The position numbers and the translations under genes were made by a program. Positions 19,256 to 32,600 of a stretch of 64,000 nt of DNA are shown here, in pieces. Location: NCBI RefSeq assembly GCF_013385145.1, contig NZ_JABZEC010000002.1, positions 1-64,000 on the forward strand, in the 5' to 3' direction. Position 1 is the first letter of the stretch, and every line of letters starts with the position of its first letter. The notes beneath the pieces were generated by a model. It was not told the DNA's origin, searched no databases, and saw nothing but the letters and a program-made list of their open reading frames with translations. Source of the stretch: Bombilactobacillus apium (GTDB lineage Bacteria; Bacillota; Bacilli; Lactobacillales; Lactobacillaceae).

Positions 19256-20961
19256 TTAATTTTTAAGCAACGTTTTCCGATAGAGCCAATAGGTTAAAAG
19301 ACAATAAATTCCATACAGGGATAGAAAAATTACAATCGGCCAAACAATTTGACTATAAGGATTGAGTAAAAAACCGCGGAATATTTGTAACCCAAGCAAT
19401 ATATGCATCATTCCTAATCCCGCGGGAATCGCAAAGACGAGCAACAATTCTTGCCGTAAAGTCCGCGCTAACAGCTTTTTCGAAGTTCCAATTTTAGCTA
19501 AAATTTGATAACCTGGTTGATTCAAATTGCAGTCCGTTAAGACTTTAAACATTAAACAACTAACCAACATCACGAGAAAGGCAATTTCCAAGAAGAAGCC
19601 TAAATACTCAAAACCGACTAAACCGGTTTGATAAAAGCGGTAGCGATAGTACTTTTGACCTGATTGACCACTGGGATCTTCCTTTAAATTCGAACTCTGT
19701 AAGATTTGTTTGATTTTATTTTTGGATTGGGCGAAGTTTTTGGTCTCTACTAAAATCAAATTTTTCGATTTTTCGGCTAAGCGTTGAAAATCAGCTGCGG
19801 GTAAGACTCCCAGGGCCTTTTTCTGTAAACTTGGCGGCAAAAAACTGGCAAATTCAACTTGAACTTCAGGATCTTGGGCAATTTTTGCTCCCAGCAACTT
19901 CTGTTCCCTGCTTTTACCTTGCGCATTTAAAATCCCGCGAAACTTAAAACTTAAAGTCGCTAATTATTGTTTAGTCTGGCAAGGACTCCCCACTAAAACT
20001 AGATCGTAAGCCGTACTTCGATCTGCAATTTTGCTTGATTCTTGGGTAAATTCCATCCCGACTGTCAAAGCTCCCAAGCCTAAAGCAAAGAGAAGGGTGA
20101 CAATGGAAAGAATTTGCGTATAAGAACGTAAGCGTGTGGTAATTTGTGCCAAGGTGAAGGACCGCAGTCCGTGGAATTTATACCAATCCTGTTGCCGTAA
20201 AAAGCCAAATAAGAGACTAAATAAGGAATTGATCGTCAAATAAGTTCCCAAAATAATCGTTACCAAAGCCCCAATCAGAGCTGTTATTTTATATTTAAGT
20301 AACTTACTCATGAAATAATAGCCCACAATTAATAAAACAATTCCGGCCAGCGACTGGATAATTTTAACGAATGTCGACTGAATTCCTTTTTCTAAAGTCG
20401 TGGAACCGTGGCAAAGTTCTAACAAACTTTTTTAGTAACCGTATGGACATTAAAAAGTACGATTAAAGCAAAACTGACTAGAAAAAAGAGAGCCGTGATT
20501 CCCAAGGATTGCAGATCAAAAATCAAACCTAACTTACCTTTGATTTCTAAAGCATGCAGGAGTAGTTTTTGGACAAAATTGGTTAAGACAATCCCCAACA
20601 AAATTCCACTCCCGGTGGCTAAGACGCCAATCGCTAAAGTTTCTCCAGCCACTAATTCCCTAATTTTTCCTTTGCGAGCCCCGAGTAACATAAACAGGCC
20701 GTAATTTTTGGTATTCAACTGGAGTAAAAAGGTATTCGCAAATAATAGATAGATCAGGGTGATAACTCCGAGTAAAACGCTCCCAATTTGAAAAATAATT
20801 TGAAAATTGGAGCCGCTGGTCACGGTCGCAATTAGCTTTCGATTGCGGGCCAAAGTCTGAAACATATAGAAAACACTGCTTGAAATTAACAATCCTGAAA
20901 AGAGAATCAGATAATCTTTAATTCGTCCCTTGAGATTCCAACGCAATAATTTGAACAACAT
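19256..20961 (-). pseudogene. Yxd/Bce-type ABC transporter permease, inactivated
   Basis: Three pieces of one FtsX-superfamily permease. The N-terminal part (180 codons from 20961) ends where a run of six A (minus strand; 20433-20428) is one base short; adding one A gives TKKSLLELCHG and continues in frame. The middle part then meets an in-frame TAA at 19966-19964, and the same frame resumes to the normal end at 19256. Restored, it would be about 570 residues with the N-terminal helix, a helix cluster, an extracellular loop and the final FtsX helices. It lies downstream of an intact ATPase gene and yxeA-like gene, so that transporter has lost its membrane partner. Confidence 0.9.
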
Positions 20962-21009
20962 TTTGGCTCACCTCAATCTCCCTACTTCACTCAAAATAGC
21001 CTGATAAAA

Positions 21010-21726
21010 TTACTCTTTTTCCTGCTGAGCGCGCGGTAATTGCTGTTGAATTTGGCCATCTTTAGTAAATAAAATTCGTTGACAATAACTGGCCGCGTAA
21101 GGATCGTGGGTCACCAAAATAATTGCCACTTGCTGCTTGGTATTAATTGTTTGCAGCATATCCAAAAAATCCGTGGCACTCTTGGAATCTAAGGCTCCAG
21201 TTGGTTCATCGCCCAATAAGAGGGCCGGCTGATTGACTAAGGCTCGCGCCGCAGCCACCCGTTGCTTTTGCCCTCCGGAAAGAGCATTAGGGCAATGATC
21301 TAACACCTTAGCAATCCCCAACTTCTGGCCCAAATCTTCAACTCGCGGTCTAATTTGTTCGGTTTTCACCCCTTGCAGTGAGAGCGGCAAAGCGATATTT
21401 TCTAGGGCGGTCATATTATCTAAAAGACTAAAATCTTGAAAAATAAAACCCATCCGTTGACTACGAAAACTGGCCAACTGGCGTTCACTAAATTCCGAAA
21501 GATCCTGCTGATCAATCAAAACCCGGCCGCTCGTCGGAGTATCGATACTGGTTAAGATGTTGAGGAGCGTCGACTTCCCCGATCCGGAAGCCCCCATGAT
21601 TCCCACGAATTCACCCGCTTGCACCGCAAATGACAGCTCTTTCAAAGCAACAGTTGGACTGGCACTATTTACATCATAAGTTTTCCCTAATTTTTGAACT
21701 TCCACAATTACTGTCAAGGTGCTCAC
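21010..21726 (-). CDS. ABC transporter ATP-binding protein (antimicrobial peptide type)
   Basis: ATPase of 238 residues from the MacB/BceA/YxdL group that drives FtsX-type permeases in peptide sensing and resistance. Walker A is GASGSGKST (near 45), the signature LSGGQKQR (near 145) and Walker B LLLGDEPTGALD (near 165). The GTG start at 21726 overlaps the yxeA-like stop as GTGA; a TTG nine bases further gives a better Shine-Dalgarno spacing. Its partner permease gene downstream is inactivated, so the protein may no longer have a function. Confidence 0.9.
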   Translation of the reverse strand: MSTLTVIVEVQKLGKTYDVNSASPTVALKELSFAVQAGEFVGIMGASGSGKSTLLNILTSIDTPTSGRVLIDQQDLSEFSERQLASFRSQRMGFIFQDFSLLDNMTALENIALPLSLQGVKTEQIRPRVEDLGQKLGIAKVLDHCPNALSGGQKQRVAAARALVNQPALLLGDEPTGALDSKSATDFLDMLQTINTKQQVAIILVTHDPYAASYCQRILFTKDGQIQQQLPRAQQEKE

Positions 21727-22127
21727 TCTCCGATCTTTGCTCGTAATTTCGCGGGAATTTGTTCGCGAGAAATCAATTGATATCTTTGCATCCGCTGTCC
21801 TTTAATAGTCACTTTGACAAAGCGCGGTTGAGCTGGTAATTTACGACCAAAAGAAGGAATCTGAATAATTCGCTGATGACCTTTTAGGAAATAAGAATGT
21901 ACATTATAGCCGTAGTCGCGCATCTTTTTCGTTCCTTGATCTTCCCAAGATGTTGAAGCTTGCGCGGGAACCTTACCGTAGACAACTTCACTACGCACCA
22001 AAGGATTAATCATATCGGCCACAACCGCGCCCATTCCCGTCTTGTTTTTCGTAAAAAATGGCATGATACTGAAAATCAGGAGAAAGAAAATAACTATCCC
22101 CAGTAAATATTTCATTAATTTTTTCAA
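21723..22127 (-). CDS. YxeA family protein (DUF1093)
   Basis: A 134-residue protein with an N-terminal hydrophobic helix (about 5-25) and an extracytoplasmic OB-like domain, matching the YxeA/DUF1093 family that accompanies the YxdLM peptide transporter in Bacillus. The residues GYNVHSYFLKGHQRIIQIP near 73-91 are typical in style. Start is TTG at 22127 after GGGAG, or ATG 12 bases later. It is first in the operon yxeA-ATPase-permease. Confidence 0.75.
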   Translation of the reverse strand: MKKLMKYLLGIVIFFLLIFSIMPFFTKNKTGMGAVVADMINPLVRSEVVYGKVPAQASTSWEDQGTKKMRDYGYNVHSYFLKGHQRIIQIPSFGRKLPAQPRFVKVTIKGQRMQRYQLISREQIPAKLRAKIGE

Positions 22128-22208
22128 ATCATCGCTCCCTTTCTGCTTTCAGAATACGAGCCAATTTTAAAGAATTGATAAAGAAGGTAAAAATTATAAT
22201 CATATCCT

Positions 22209-22239
22209 ACAAGAAGCCAGTAAATGGATTCCTTCTTGT
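22209..22239. repeat. Inverted repeat upstream of the yxeA-like operon
   Basis: ACAAGAAG and CTTCTTGT form a perfect eight-base inverted repeat around 15 bases. A TATAAT-like box lies between it and the yxeA-like start, so it could be a regulator-binding site for that operon; this is inference. Confidence 0.45.
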
Positions 22240-22320
22240 ATGCAACAAAATGGTCTAGTCATATTTAGGAAGAAAAGTTCTTTTATAATAAGTAAGCGCA
22301 AATCAATTTAGAGGAAGCCT

Positions 22321-22404
22321 ATGATACTTAGTAAATATTTGTTATCACAAATTAAGACGACGATAAAGAATATCAAAACACCCATAATAATGAAATCCAC
22401 TTAA
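22321..22404 (+). CDS. Possible 27-residue cationic small peptide
   Basis: A micro-ORF from an ATG preceded by TAGAGGAAGCCT, with a TATAAT box about 30 bases upstream but no clear -35. The product has five Lys, no acidic residue and several Ile/Leu, so it is cationic and partly amphipathic. The 22128-22534 stretch holds no other gene. It may be a real small peptide or the leftover start of a lost gene; I cannot tell which. Confidence 0.3.
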   Translation: MILSKYLLSQIKTTIKNIKTPIIMKST

Positions 22405-22448
22405 AAAATTAAACGGCATGATTCCAATAGAATGTTAGAATCATGCCG
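22405..22448 (-). terminator. Terminator of the 22.5-25.0 kb ABC operon
   Basis: On the minus strand CGGCATGATTC pairs perfectly with GAATCATGCCG (11 bases) around a 13-base loop, then GTTTAATTTTTT follows. It lies about 90 bases after the last gene of the ABC operon. Confidence 0.85.
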
Positions 22449-22534
22449 CAATAATTAATTAATATATCTATTCAATCTGGGCAGACATCAGCACTTTTAT
22501 ATTCTGCCTTTTTGAGCTTGAAATACACTATGAT

Positions 22535-23026
22535 CTAAAAGAAGTAATATGCGATCACTCTTGTGAAACCGAAGAGAATAAGAATCAAATTATTTGACAA
22601 TGTTACCTTTCGATTTAAATTAAATGCTATCCACAACATCCATTCACTTAGATATAGTCCAATCCAAAAGATGGTAACTGTATGAGGCCAAATGATCCAG
22701 GCTATACACTTAATAAATAAGAAAGCAATTAAATATGGCCACAGAAAGTGAAAATAACTCATGTATAAACGCTTGGATATTGGCTTCCGAATCAATAAGA
22801 AGGTACGAATTGATAGTAATTCGCTTTGTGGTAATACCAAAGAAATATAATCAAATAAAAAACTGAAAACACCTACCATAGCCACAATAAAGGGACTTCC
22901 TTGATAACCAAATACTAAACTAGCGTAATCATGATCTGAAATTTGTGGAAATGAATGCGGCACAAAATAAAGCAAGATCAACATCAACAAAGCGTAAATA
23001 CTAAAAGTTAGCTTTCTAAGCATCAT
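22535..23026 (-). CDS. Small integral membrane protein of the ABC operon
   Basis: A 163-residue protein with four to five hydrophobic segments and few charged residues, not recognised by family. It overlaps the end of the upstream ATPase gene by 11 bases, so translation is probably coupled. By position it is a third membrane subunit or an immunity-type protein of the same transporter. It lies in the A+T-rich island; codon use is visibly richer in A/T than in the flanking genes. The operon terminator follows. Confidence 0.7.
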   Translation of the reverse strand: MMLRKLTFSIYALLMLILLYFVPHSFPQISDHDYASLVFGYQGSPFIVAMVGVFSFLFDYISLVLPQSELLSIRTFLLIRKPISKRLYMSYFHFLWPYLIAFLFIKCIAWIIWPHTVTIFWIGLYLSEWMLWIAFNLNRKVTLSNNLILILFGFTRVIAYYFF

Positions 23027-23615
23027 CTAATTGTCCTGCTTGTAAAATTAAGGAACGATCATACGCTAATCCTGCTATCTGATCATGGCTTGCCACGATC
23101 ACTAATTTTTTTTCTTGCTTCAAATGAGTTAATAATTTAATGAACTGTTTGATACTGTCAGGATCCAACCCTCTAGTTGGTTCGTCCAATAAAATTATAT
23201 TTTGGTTTTCCATAACCGCCTGAATAATTCCTAATTTTTGACGCATTCCAACCGAGTATTTAGATACAGGTTGGTGATTATGAATATCAAGACCAAATTG
23301 TTGAAGCAAAGTTTCCGTCTTAGACATATCAAAACGATGGTTTAAGTTCCCTAAAAAACGCAAATTAGTCATTGCAGTCTCGTATTCTAAAAATTGAGGA
23401 TTCTCAATTAATGCTCCCAAAACATCCCCCTTCTCTAACTCTACTTTTCCTTCATCTGGCAATAATAATCCAGATACGATTTTAAAGAGTGTTGATTTTC
23501 CACAACCATTAGGGCCAGAGATATGAATTAATTCTCCTCCGGTAGCCGTTAATGAAACATTAGTTAAAACTGGCTGTTGCTGAAAGGATTTTGTAATATT
23601 TTTGATTATCAGCAT
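23016..23615 (-). CDS. ABC transporter ATP-binding protein (BcrA-like)
   Basis: Short ATPase of 199 residues with GPNGCGKST (near 35), the variant signature YSVGMRQKLG (near 120) and Walker B IILLDEPTRGLD (near 141). The signature YSxGMRQ(K/R)LG is typical of bacitracin- and bacteriocin-type exporters and LanF-like immunity ATPases. It sits between two membrane-protein genes and the third membrane protein and is probably the motor of the operon. Confidence 0.88.
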   Translation of the reverse strand: MLIIKNITKSFQQQPVLTNVSLTATGGELIHISGPNGCGKSTLFKIVSGLLLPDEGKVELEKGDVLGALIENPQFLEYETAMTNLRFLGNLNHRFDMSKTETLLQQFGLDIHNHQPVSKYSVGMRQKLGIIQAVMENQNIILLDEPTRGLDPDSIKQFIKLLTHLKQEKKLVIVASHDQIAGLAYDRSLILQAGQLDDA

Positions 23616-26600
23616 TGTCTTCTCCCCTAACTCATATGAATATGATGTAATGCCCTATAAACTGGATCATAAATTTTACTATATTGAATTAATAGATATT
23701 GCATCTCAAAAATATAATGATAGCCTAAATTTGCTAATATTGAAAAGATAATTAATACGCCAGGATATGAAAATTGATATATTCCCGCGATTATAATTGC
23801 TAAAATAATCATAAAAGAAAAACGTAATAAAAGAATTAAAATACCTATAACAAAAGAACCATCGATGAAAGCCTTCCTGCCAGTCAAAAAAAACGATACA
23901 TAGTAAACTCCAAAATATATGGATGTTTCTAAAAGAACAATAAATAATAACTGCTTTTGAACATATTCCGTCTTTTGACGGACTCCAACCATTATAGCCA
24001 CAGATTTAAAAGTCAAAATTTGCCAACTCATTAAACTTAAAAGTATGATTTGCGAAAATAGCACTGGAAAATTAGATCTAATTAGCATTTTTACAATATC
24101 GTAATTATTAGGACTACTAAAAATACACCAAACACTAATAAATATTGCTAACCCTAAGATTGACAAATATTGCACTCTTATTTTTTTATTAATTGCTTGA
24201 AAATTCATTCTATCCCTTCTTTTGCTTGTATACCATCCACCAATACATTAAAAATAAAGAGAAGATTAAATAAATGGAGGCAGATAATAAAAAACCAATA
24301 TAAACATTCGGATGTTTTCCACCAAGAATGCCAAAAGTCATTTGACCGGGGGCAATAAGGGTTGGTAATAATAAAATATACATACCATAAGTCAAAATAC
24401 GCGAAAACATTCCCGGAATTAAAATTAATAAAGTCCCTACTATTGCTCCTAAAACTAGATAAATACTATTCTTTTTAATAAATAATCCTAAAGAGAAGAT
24501 AAATACTGCATAGATACCCCATCCAAGCGAAGCTAAAATAATAAAAATAACACAACTAGAAAATCTATTATCTGCAAAAGGACTTAGTTCCGCAGGGATA
24601 ACAACATTAGATGGTAACTTTTTTAAAATAATAAAGCTTAATATTAATTGATATATTTTAGTTAAAAGTGAAATGAAAAATGCTACAAAAAATGTTCTCA
24701 AACTAGCTTTCTTTAAAAAAGATACATATCCAATTCTTTGATTTACATTATTGAAATAATTATTATTTTTAATATAAATTGATTTAAAAGAGCCATAACT
24801 GGTCAGAAAGCTTAATGCAATAGTTGAAGAAATCAGAGTATCGCTGATACCCGTGAACTGTAGATACCAAAAATTAGTAAGTAAAGATGTCCCATCAACT
24901 CTCGATCCCCAGTTTTGAAAAGTTCCTTGAACGATGACCCATGTTACTTCGATAAAATAGGCTAATAAGCAAATCAAAGAGATATTTTTTCTGCGAAAAA
25001 ACATTGATCAATTTCCTTTCTTTATTAAATAAAAAGAGTTCAGACTATATATCTGCACTCCCTTATTACGCTTTAACTAAAGCGCATATAAATATAGGAT
25101 CAACAACTAATTAATGCCAATCTGCACTAAAATGAAGCCTAACATTACTACCATTGATTGGGTTCATAAGACTTAGAACGAACATCGGAATAGTACCAAT
25201 AAACAGGCAGCCCACTGTTATTCCATCCATGGGAAGTTTGATTAACATACAAACCTGTCCATGATGAACGGCCCGCGCCAGCACTATTAATTAGTCTAAC
25301 ATTATATCCATACCAATTTGGCTGGACATCACCATTAAAAGAAGCTGCAGTTGAATAGCTTTGTTTACAATTTGCATATCCAAAAGTACTCCATACACCA
25401 TGGGCTGATACCCACACCGGTGTTATGGTCCAGTAAGCAGCCGAGGCCACCGTAGTTCCAGTTAGCGAAAAGAATGCAACTGCACCAATTAATGCTTTAA
25501 ACCAGACGCTTTTAAAACCTAAAAATTTCATCTTCTTTCCCACCAAAAATTTAAGTGTTGGAGCTCAATCAACTCCTATTTGAGGATAGCGGCTGATTCT
25601 TTGTATGTCAATATAAAATTTATTAAACGGTATTTTAAAAAAAATCAGGTATAATTTAATTTTACTATCTAAAAATAATATTTACTATTTTTTTAAATGT
25701 TGTATCATTAACTAGCAATATTCTTTTATATTTTTATATTGGCGGATAATTAAAAAAGCATTTAGATATATTACTATACAGTCTATTTTTTATTATTTTT
25801 ATGTAATCCTTTTCATTTTAAATAATATTTTTAATCCTTAGGGGGACCTATTAAATGAGTAATTTGCGTCACAGTATCATATTGGGAGTTTTCGGTTTAA
25901 TCTTTAGCTTCACATTTATGTATTCTTCATCTAGCGCCGTAACACTAAGTGAAGAGAAAGTTCAGTCTTTGTATCAACAAGCTATTCGAGATAAAAAAAT
26001 TGTGTCCTATAAGTATACTTATCAAGCTTTTAAAGATAATATTGGTCGCTTTGAAAATCAGTATCAAACCTTGGTTAAAGATAAGCAACTTGATCCTGAA
26101 CAAATCAGCCTTGAGCAATGGTTAAACCAAAATAATTATGGCGCTTTTTCAGATGGTGCCGCATACGACTACGCGCAACCCAAATATCTATTCCGCTCTC
26201 AAGAGGATAATGCATTGCAGTTTGAAAAAACTTTGCGTAAAGGAGACATAATTATTGAGGGTGGTACTAACACTTCGGGCCCCTTTATTGGTCATACCGC
26301 TATTGCAACTACTAATAATATTGTTCTAGAAATGACGGGAGGCAACGATTGTTTTAAAGGAATTCCAGACAATAACCATCAATTTAAAATCGTTGATTGG
26401 CTACGAGGAAATAATGGTTCGACTCGTCATATTAATAATTGGCTACGAATTTATCGACTTAGTGACCAACAAGTAGCTCGCAAAGCTGCTGATTGGGGAG
26501 ATTGGCGTTTTTATAGTTCAAACCATGGTTGGATTAAGGACAGACACATAAGATATCTAATTAATACCCAATTAAGAATTCTTGATCCTAACTACTGCTC

Positions 26601-29600
26601 AAAATTAGTTTATCAGGCCTACTACTACGGCAGTGATAATTTACCTGTCTTAAAACCATCTCTTATTGGTAATCAGGGAATTGTCATTCCTTCACTTTTG
26701 CCTAACTGGTTTAATTATCAGATCAATAATATAGGCACTTACTAAAAGCTTATTTCTATATACACAACTAAATATCCTAGTCTTATTAGTTTGGTGAGAC
26801 TTTCAAAAATAGTTTAACTTATGATCAAATTAGCTAAAAGATATATTCATATTAGCCTCAAATCCTTTAAAATTTTTTCTCTTATTCTAATTATTATAAG
26901 TTTTGGTCGTTGGCGGCAAAGTTAAAGTGACCCGAGCCGATCCTTGGGCAGAAGTATTCTCCCAAGTTAATTTTCCTCCTAGTAATTCCAAATTTAAACG
27001 AGCGATTGCCAGACCCAAACCAAAGTGACCGGTTCCACTCCGGCTCAAGTCACCTCGATATAATTCCTCCCCTGCCTGTTTTAAAGCTGCGGGAGAAAAT
27101 CCCGGTCCAGAGTCCGTAATCACAATCCGCAAATTTTCTTTCCGCTGCATTTGCCAAGTGATTTTTCCTCCCTGGGGTGTGAATTCAATCGCATTAGTTA
27201 TTACATTCAATAAAGCCTGCTTTAATAGGCTCGGATCGGTGACTAGCTGGGGATTCTCCCAGTCTTCTTGATAGTTAATTTGAATTTTTTGGGGAGTGGC
27301 TAATTCCTGCATTTGCGCGAGTAACTCATTGCCCAAATCATGTAAATTACATTCCTTTAAATGAACAGTTTCTGCTTTCGTGGTCAAGGTTACTTGCAAC
27401 AAGGAATTAATCAACTGGGAAATAGTCAATTTATTTTGTTGTAAATGGCGTAAATAGCTTTTCTGTTCTTCATCTAACTCAGTTTCCTGCAAGAGATCGG
27501 TCCAACCCAAGGCCCCAGTTAAGGGTGTTTTGAGATCATGAACTAGCGCGGCTAATTGTTGCCGATATTTTTGCTCCGCTCGATAACGTAAATTCAAATC
27601 GGCTTGTAAATTTTCCTTAATGGCTGCTAAACTCGTCAAAACTTCCTGAAATTCCTTAATTGACGATTGACCAACCGCAAAGTTCAAATCCGCCGCTTGG
27701 ATTTTTTCGACTGCTTGGTTTAAAGGCTCGAGCTCTCGCCCAATTTTGCGAGCAAATTTTTGAACACAAAAAAGACAGGCCCCTAACAAGCCAATAATCA
27801 TCGAAATTACCCAAACTTGAAAGGGTGTCGGGAGATAATGATTCCAACTCGCCTTTCGATAACTGGTTCGTAGCTGATAGGCGAGCAATAATCTTTGTTT
27901 TTGAAATTTAGTCTGGATGAAATAATGCCCCCGAGCGTCCTGCCCTTGGACAAACTTTTGGGCCTGTTTTAAGGTTCCTTGGTCCATATTAGTAGCTTTA
28001 ACTTTGAGCTGAGAATCTAATAAAGCATATTGATTTAAAGAGGAGACCTCTTGCAGCGAAAAAGCCTGCTGCTTTTTTACCCGCTCCAATAAATATCGGG
28101 CATCCTTTTCTCCTTGATTGGCGGCAGTTAGCCCCCCTGACCCTTGAGCAACAAAGAGCAGCAGGCTGGGCAATAAAATTGCCAAAGTCAGTAGTCCAAT
28201 TAGACTCCCCAAAAACTGAACCAAAAGGCGCCGCAAGGAGCTTAATTTTCTTTCGTGATCCATCCGTAACCCACTCCCCAATGTGTGAGGATCGGACAGT
28301 TGTCGATCCCTAATTTGGCGCGAATATTCTTAATATGGGTGGCAATTGAACGATTGTCTCCGGGAGCATCAAAGCCAAAGACATGCTCATAGATTTGTTC
28401 ACGCGTATAAATCTGTCCCCGATTTCACGCTAAGAATTCACAAATCGCATATTCCCCTTTAGTTAGGGGGACTAATTGATCTTGATAATAGAGTTGTTTT
28501 TGTAACAAATTAAAACGATAAGGTTCCAGATTTAAACTGGTGTAATGTTCGCGAGTTTCACGGCGCAGATGGGCCTTAATCCGCGCCCGCAATTCAGCGA
28601 TTCGAAAGGGTTTGGTTAAATAATCATCCGCGCCTAAACTTAAGCCATACAAAATATCGTTTTCCCTAGTCTTAGCGGTTAAAAAAATAATCGGAATTTC
28701 GGTTCGCTGACGTAACTCTTGAATTAAATCATAGCCATTCAATTGGGGCATCATGATATCCAGTAAAATTAAATCAAAAAAATCGATCTGATCAAGTTGC
28801 AATTCTTGCGGTTGAGCGCAGGTTACTACTTGATGACCATCTTTAGTTAAGCCAATCTTAATAATCGCTAGAATATCGGGGTCATCATCAATCACCAAAA
28901 TATGGGTCATTTTTCTCCACTTTTCTTACTACTTTCTTAGTTCTCGCGCCAAGTAATTTGCGCTTGGGCGCTAACTCCAGCCGTTGACCTAATTAAGTGA
29001 TGGGTTGTTAGATCATCCACCCGGACGAAACTTTGGATCGTTTCTTGATAAGGTACTTCATGTTCATACTTGATGTCAAAAGTTTGAATATTGTGATTGA
29101 CTAAGAAATCTTGGCCTAAGGAATCAAGCATCCAATCAAAATAAATGGAATTATTAACATGACCATTAACATCAATATCAAAGAAGCGGGTCCGATATAA
29201 AATTGGCGGCTGCTGATATTCAACCCGGTCGATCCGAGGAAAACTTTCCACCTTAGCGGTATAGGGACAATCAAGGAGTTCCATAATTTGGGGATCAGTC
29301 GGAACCATTTTTCTTTTTTGAATATCCAACATAACCCAATTACTAGTCAATTGTAACAATTGCTTTCCCTGGGCATCATGAGCGGTAAAAGTCCGGTAAC
29401 AGAAAAACTTATTATAACTAGTTGCTTCCGTGGTTAAGGTGATTTTCTCATCTAAAACCGGCCAGCGTTGAACTTCTAGATGATATTTAGTGACCACCCA
29501 ACCCAATTGGTGCTCGTGCACCAGCTGCTGGGAATCAATTCCAGCCGCATGCAATTGATGCTCGGAAGCCAACAACAAAGCATCAAATAAAGCTGATAAC

Positions 29601-32600
29601 TTCATTTTCCGGCTCGAATCAATAAAATAAAACGGGACGACGAATGATTCTGAATAACTAGCTTTCATCTTGCTTACTCCAATCCGTGATACAAATTATA
29701 AACTGCCTGTCGTTCCCAATGAGCTTGTTTAGCGACTGTTTTAATTGCGACATTGGGCTTTTGGCCCGCTTGGATTTGGCTTTGAACTTCCTGTTGAACC
29801 TCTAGTTCAGACCAGGTCTTTTCCACCGTCTGTAACTGTCCTTGAACCAAAACTACATATTCTCCCCGCGGTTGATTTTGCGCAAAATATTCTTGAACTT
29901 CACCAATTGTCCCCCGTAAAAAAGCCTCATGGACTTTGGTCAATTCGCGAGCTAAAACCAATTGCCGGCCAGTTCCTAAAACTTGGCCCAAGTGTTCCAC
30001 CGTTTTTTGAATCCGATAAGGTGACTCATACAAAATAAAAGTAGCTGTGAGATTTTTTAACTGGGCCAAAGCCGCTTGCCATTCCTGCTGCTTCCGGGGC
30101 AAAAAACCATAAAAGTAAAATGGTTGGGGCACTAATCCGCTGGCAATCAAGGCGGTCAGGGCCGCATTGGGTCCGGTCAAGGGAACTACCGGAATCTGCA
30201 CTTGAATACAGGCTTGCACCAACTCTTGCCCGGGATCGCTAATCGAGGGCATCCCGGCATCACTTACTTGCGCAATTTGTAGTCCCTGTTTTAGCTTCGC
30301 CACTAATTCTGGTAAACGTTGTTGCGTATTATGCTCATGAAAACTAATCTGCTTAGTTTTTATTTGAAAATGGTTCAATAATTTTTGGGTATTGCGGGTA
30401 TCTTCAGCGGCAATTAGGTCCACTGTTTGCAAAACTTCAACCGCTCGAGGACTCAAATCTCCCAAATTGCCGATTGGTGTGGGGACTAGATACAGCCGTC
30501 CCGATGTTGAAGCCTTGAAACTTGCTACTTCTGTAATCATTTCGTTTTCCGTTCTCCATAAATAACATCGAGACAAAAAGCGCATTCTTCCTGCTGCTCA
30601 CGATGGGCTCCATACATCACCGTGCAAACATGGAAACCTTGATCATAAAGTTTTTCCAAAGTCCGCCGAGATTCTGAAAGTTCATCTTCTTTTTTATTAT
30701 CCACAGTACTCAAGCGCGTTCTCAAATGTTCATTTTCAATTTTTAGTTCGGCATTTTCTTCAAGAACCTGGGAAATACTTTCTTTCATTAAGGCTAATTC
30801 TCGGGTCAAATCTTGTGACAGCTGCTGTAATACTTCAAACTTAGCATAATAGTCTTTTTCTGTCATAATGAACTTCCTTTAACAATCTCCACGGCCTGTA
30901 AGGCTAACTGCTCTAAACTATTTTCCAAACTAACATTAGCTTGCCAATACTTTCGGGCCTCTAGGAAACTTTCAGTCAGTCGACGAACTACTAATAAATT
31001 AGCCCCATCATCGGCTACTTGCCGGATCTGACGCGAAAAGTTGGCTTCTAAAAGTCCCAGAAAGATGGTCTGTTGTTGGCGATTTTCCAAACTACCTTTA
31101 ACTTTAGCCCCGACTTCTAAAAAGGCTGTCCAGGGATGTTCTTCTAATAATTGAAACCAGTTTTGGACTAAGTCACGAATTTTTTGAAAATCAACCGCAG
31201 TTAAGTCCTGCCCCAGTTCGTTTTCTAGGTGAGCTTGGGCAATGATCTTTAAATCTGGGGCGGTATAACCTTGAGCTTGTAATTGCTGCTGCCAGTTGCT
31301 ATCAACCGCGGCCGTTAACGTTAAAATCTGGACCCGGGATAAAATAGTTGGCAAAATTGTCGTTGTGCTGGGGGCTTCCAAAATCGTCGTTACCGCTCCG
31401 GCGGGCTCCTCAAGAAATTTCAATAAACTATTGGCCGCAGCCGGCGTTAATTTAGCCCCCGAATTAATCAAAAGTAAGCGGTGATCGGCTTCAACTCCAG
31501 TTTGTTCTAGACTTAATTTAGCTTGGCGAACCTCATCAACTCCCAAGCTGGCTTTATCTGTCTTGAGACAAACGATATCGGGAAAGTCCCGTTGGGTAAT
31601 TCGCCGACAATGATCACATTGACCACAAGGAAAACCGGCAGCCGGCTGTTGACAAAATAAAGCTTGCGCAAACCATAAACCCAACTGTTGGGTTTGTAAC
31701 TGATTTTCTCCTAATAATAAATAGGCGTGCGATACCCGCTGCTCGACCACAGCTTGGGCAATTTGTTGAGTTAATTGCGGCTGCAACTGAACAATTGAAT
31801 CCATCTCCTTAGCCCTCCTTCAAACAAGTCTTAATTGCCGATTAGTCGTTGCTGGTTGCGGTAAAGAAACGTTGGGCGATTGCTTGCCAACAAGCAGCCA
31901 CTACTTGCGGTAACTCTTGCGTTGCATCAATTCGGACAAAACGCTGCGGTTCTTCTGCTACTAACTGATTATAAGCCTGATAGACTCGCTCATGAAAAGC
32001 CAGTTGTTCTTGTTCTAAGCGATCGGGAGCTTGACTTCTTTGTTCTTGAATTCTTTTTAAACCTAGAGCCGGAGGAAGGTCCAAGTATAAAGTTAAACTT
32101 GGTAAAATTTCTTCAACCGCAAATAAATTTAATTGACGAACAGCCGCGATTCCAATTTCTCTTCCCGCACCTTGATAGGCAATTGAACTATCTAAATAGC
32201 GATCACTTAAGACAATTTGTTCCTTGGCTAAAGCGGGAGCCACTACTTCAACGGCATGTTGCCGTCTAGAAGCAGCGTACAATAAAGCTTCCGTGCGCGC
32301 ATCCATCTCTTGGTTAGCAACATCTAAAATTACTTGGCGAATCTGTTCGGAAATTTTACTTCCCCCGGGTTCCCGTGTTAATAATACCGGTTGCGTGCTT
32401 TGTTCTTGGAGTTTTTTCTGGAGTTGCGCTGCTACCGTTGATTTTCCAGCTCCATCTGGTCCTTCTAACGAAATAAAAATCTTAGCCACACTTTATCCTA
32501 CCTTCATTGAGCTTTTTATAGAAGTCCACTATCCAGACTTCTGCTCTTCAAATTATATATAATATCTGTTATATCATAACACGCCCTTGAATTTGCGAAA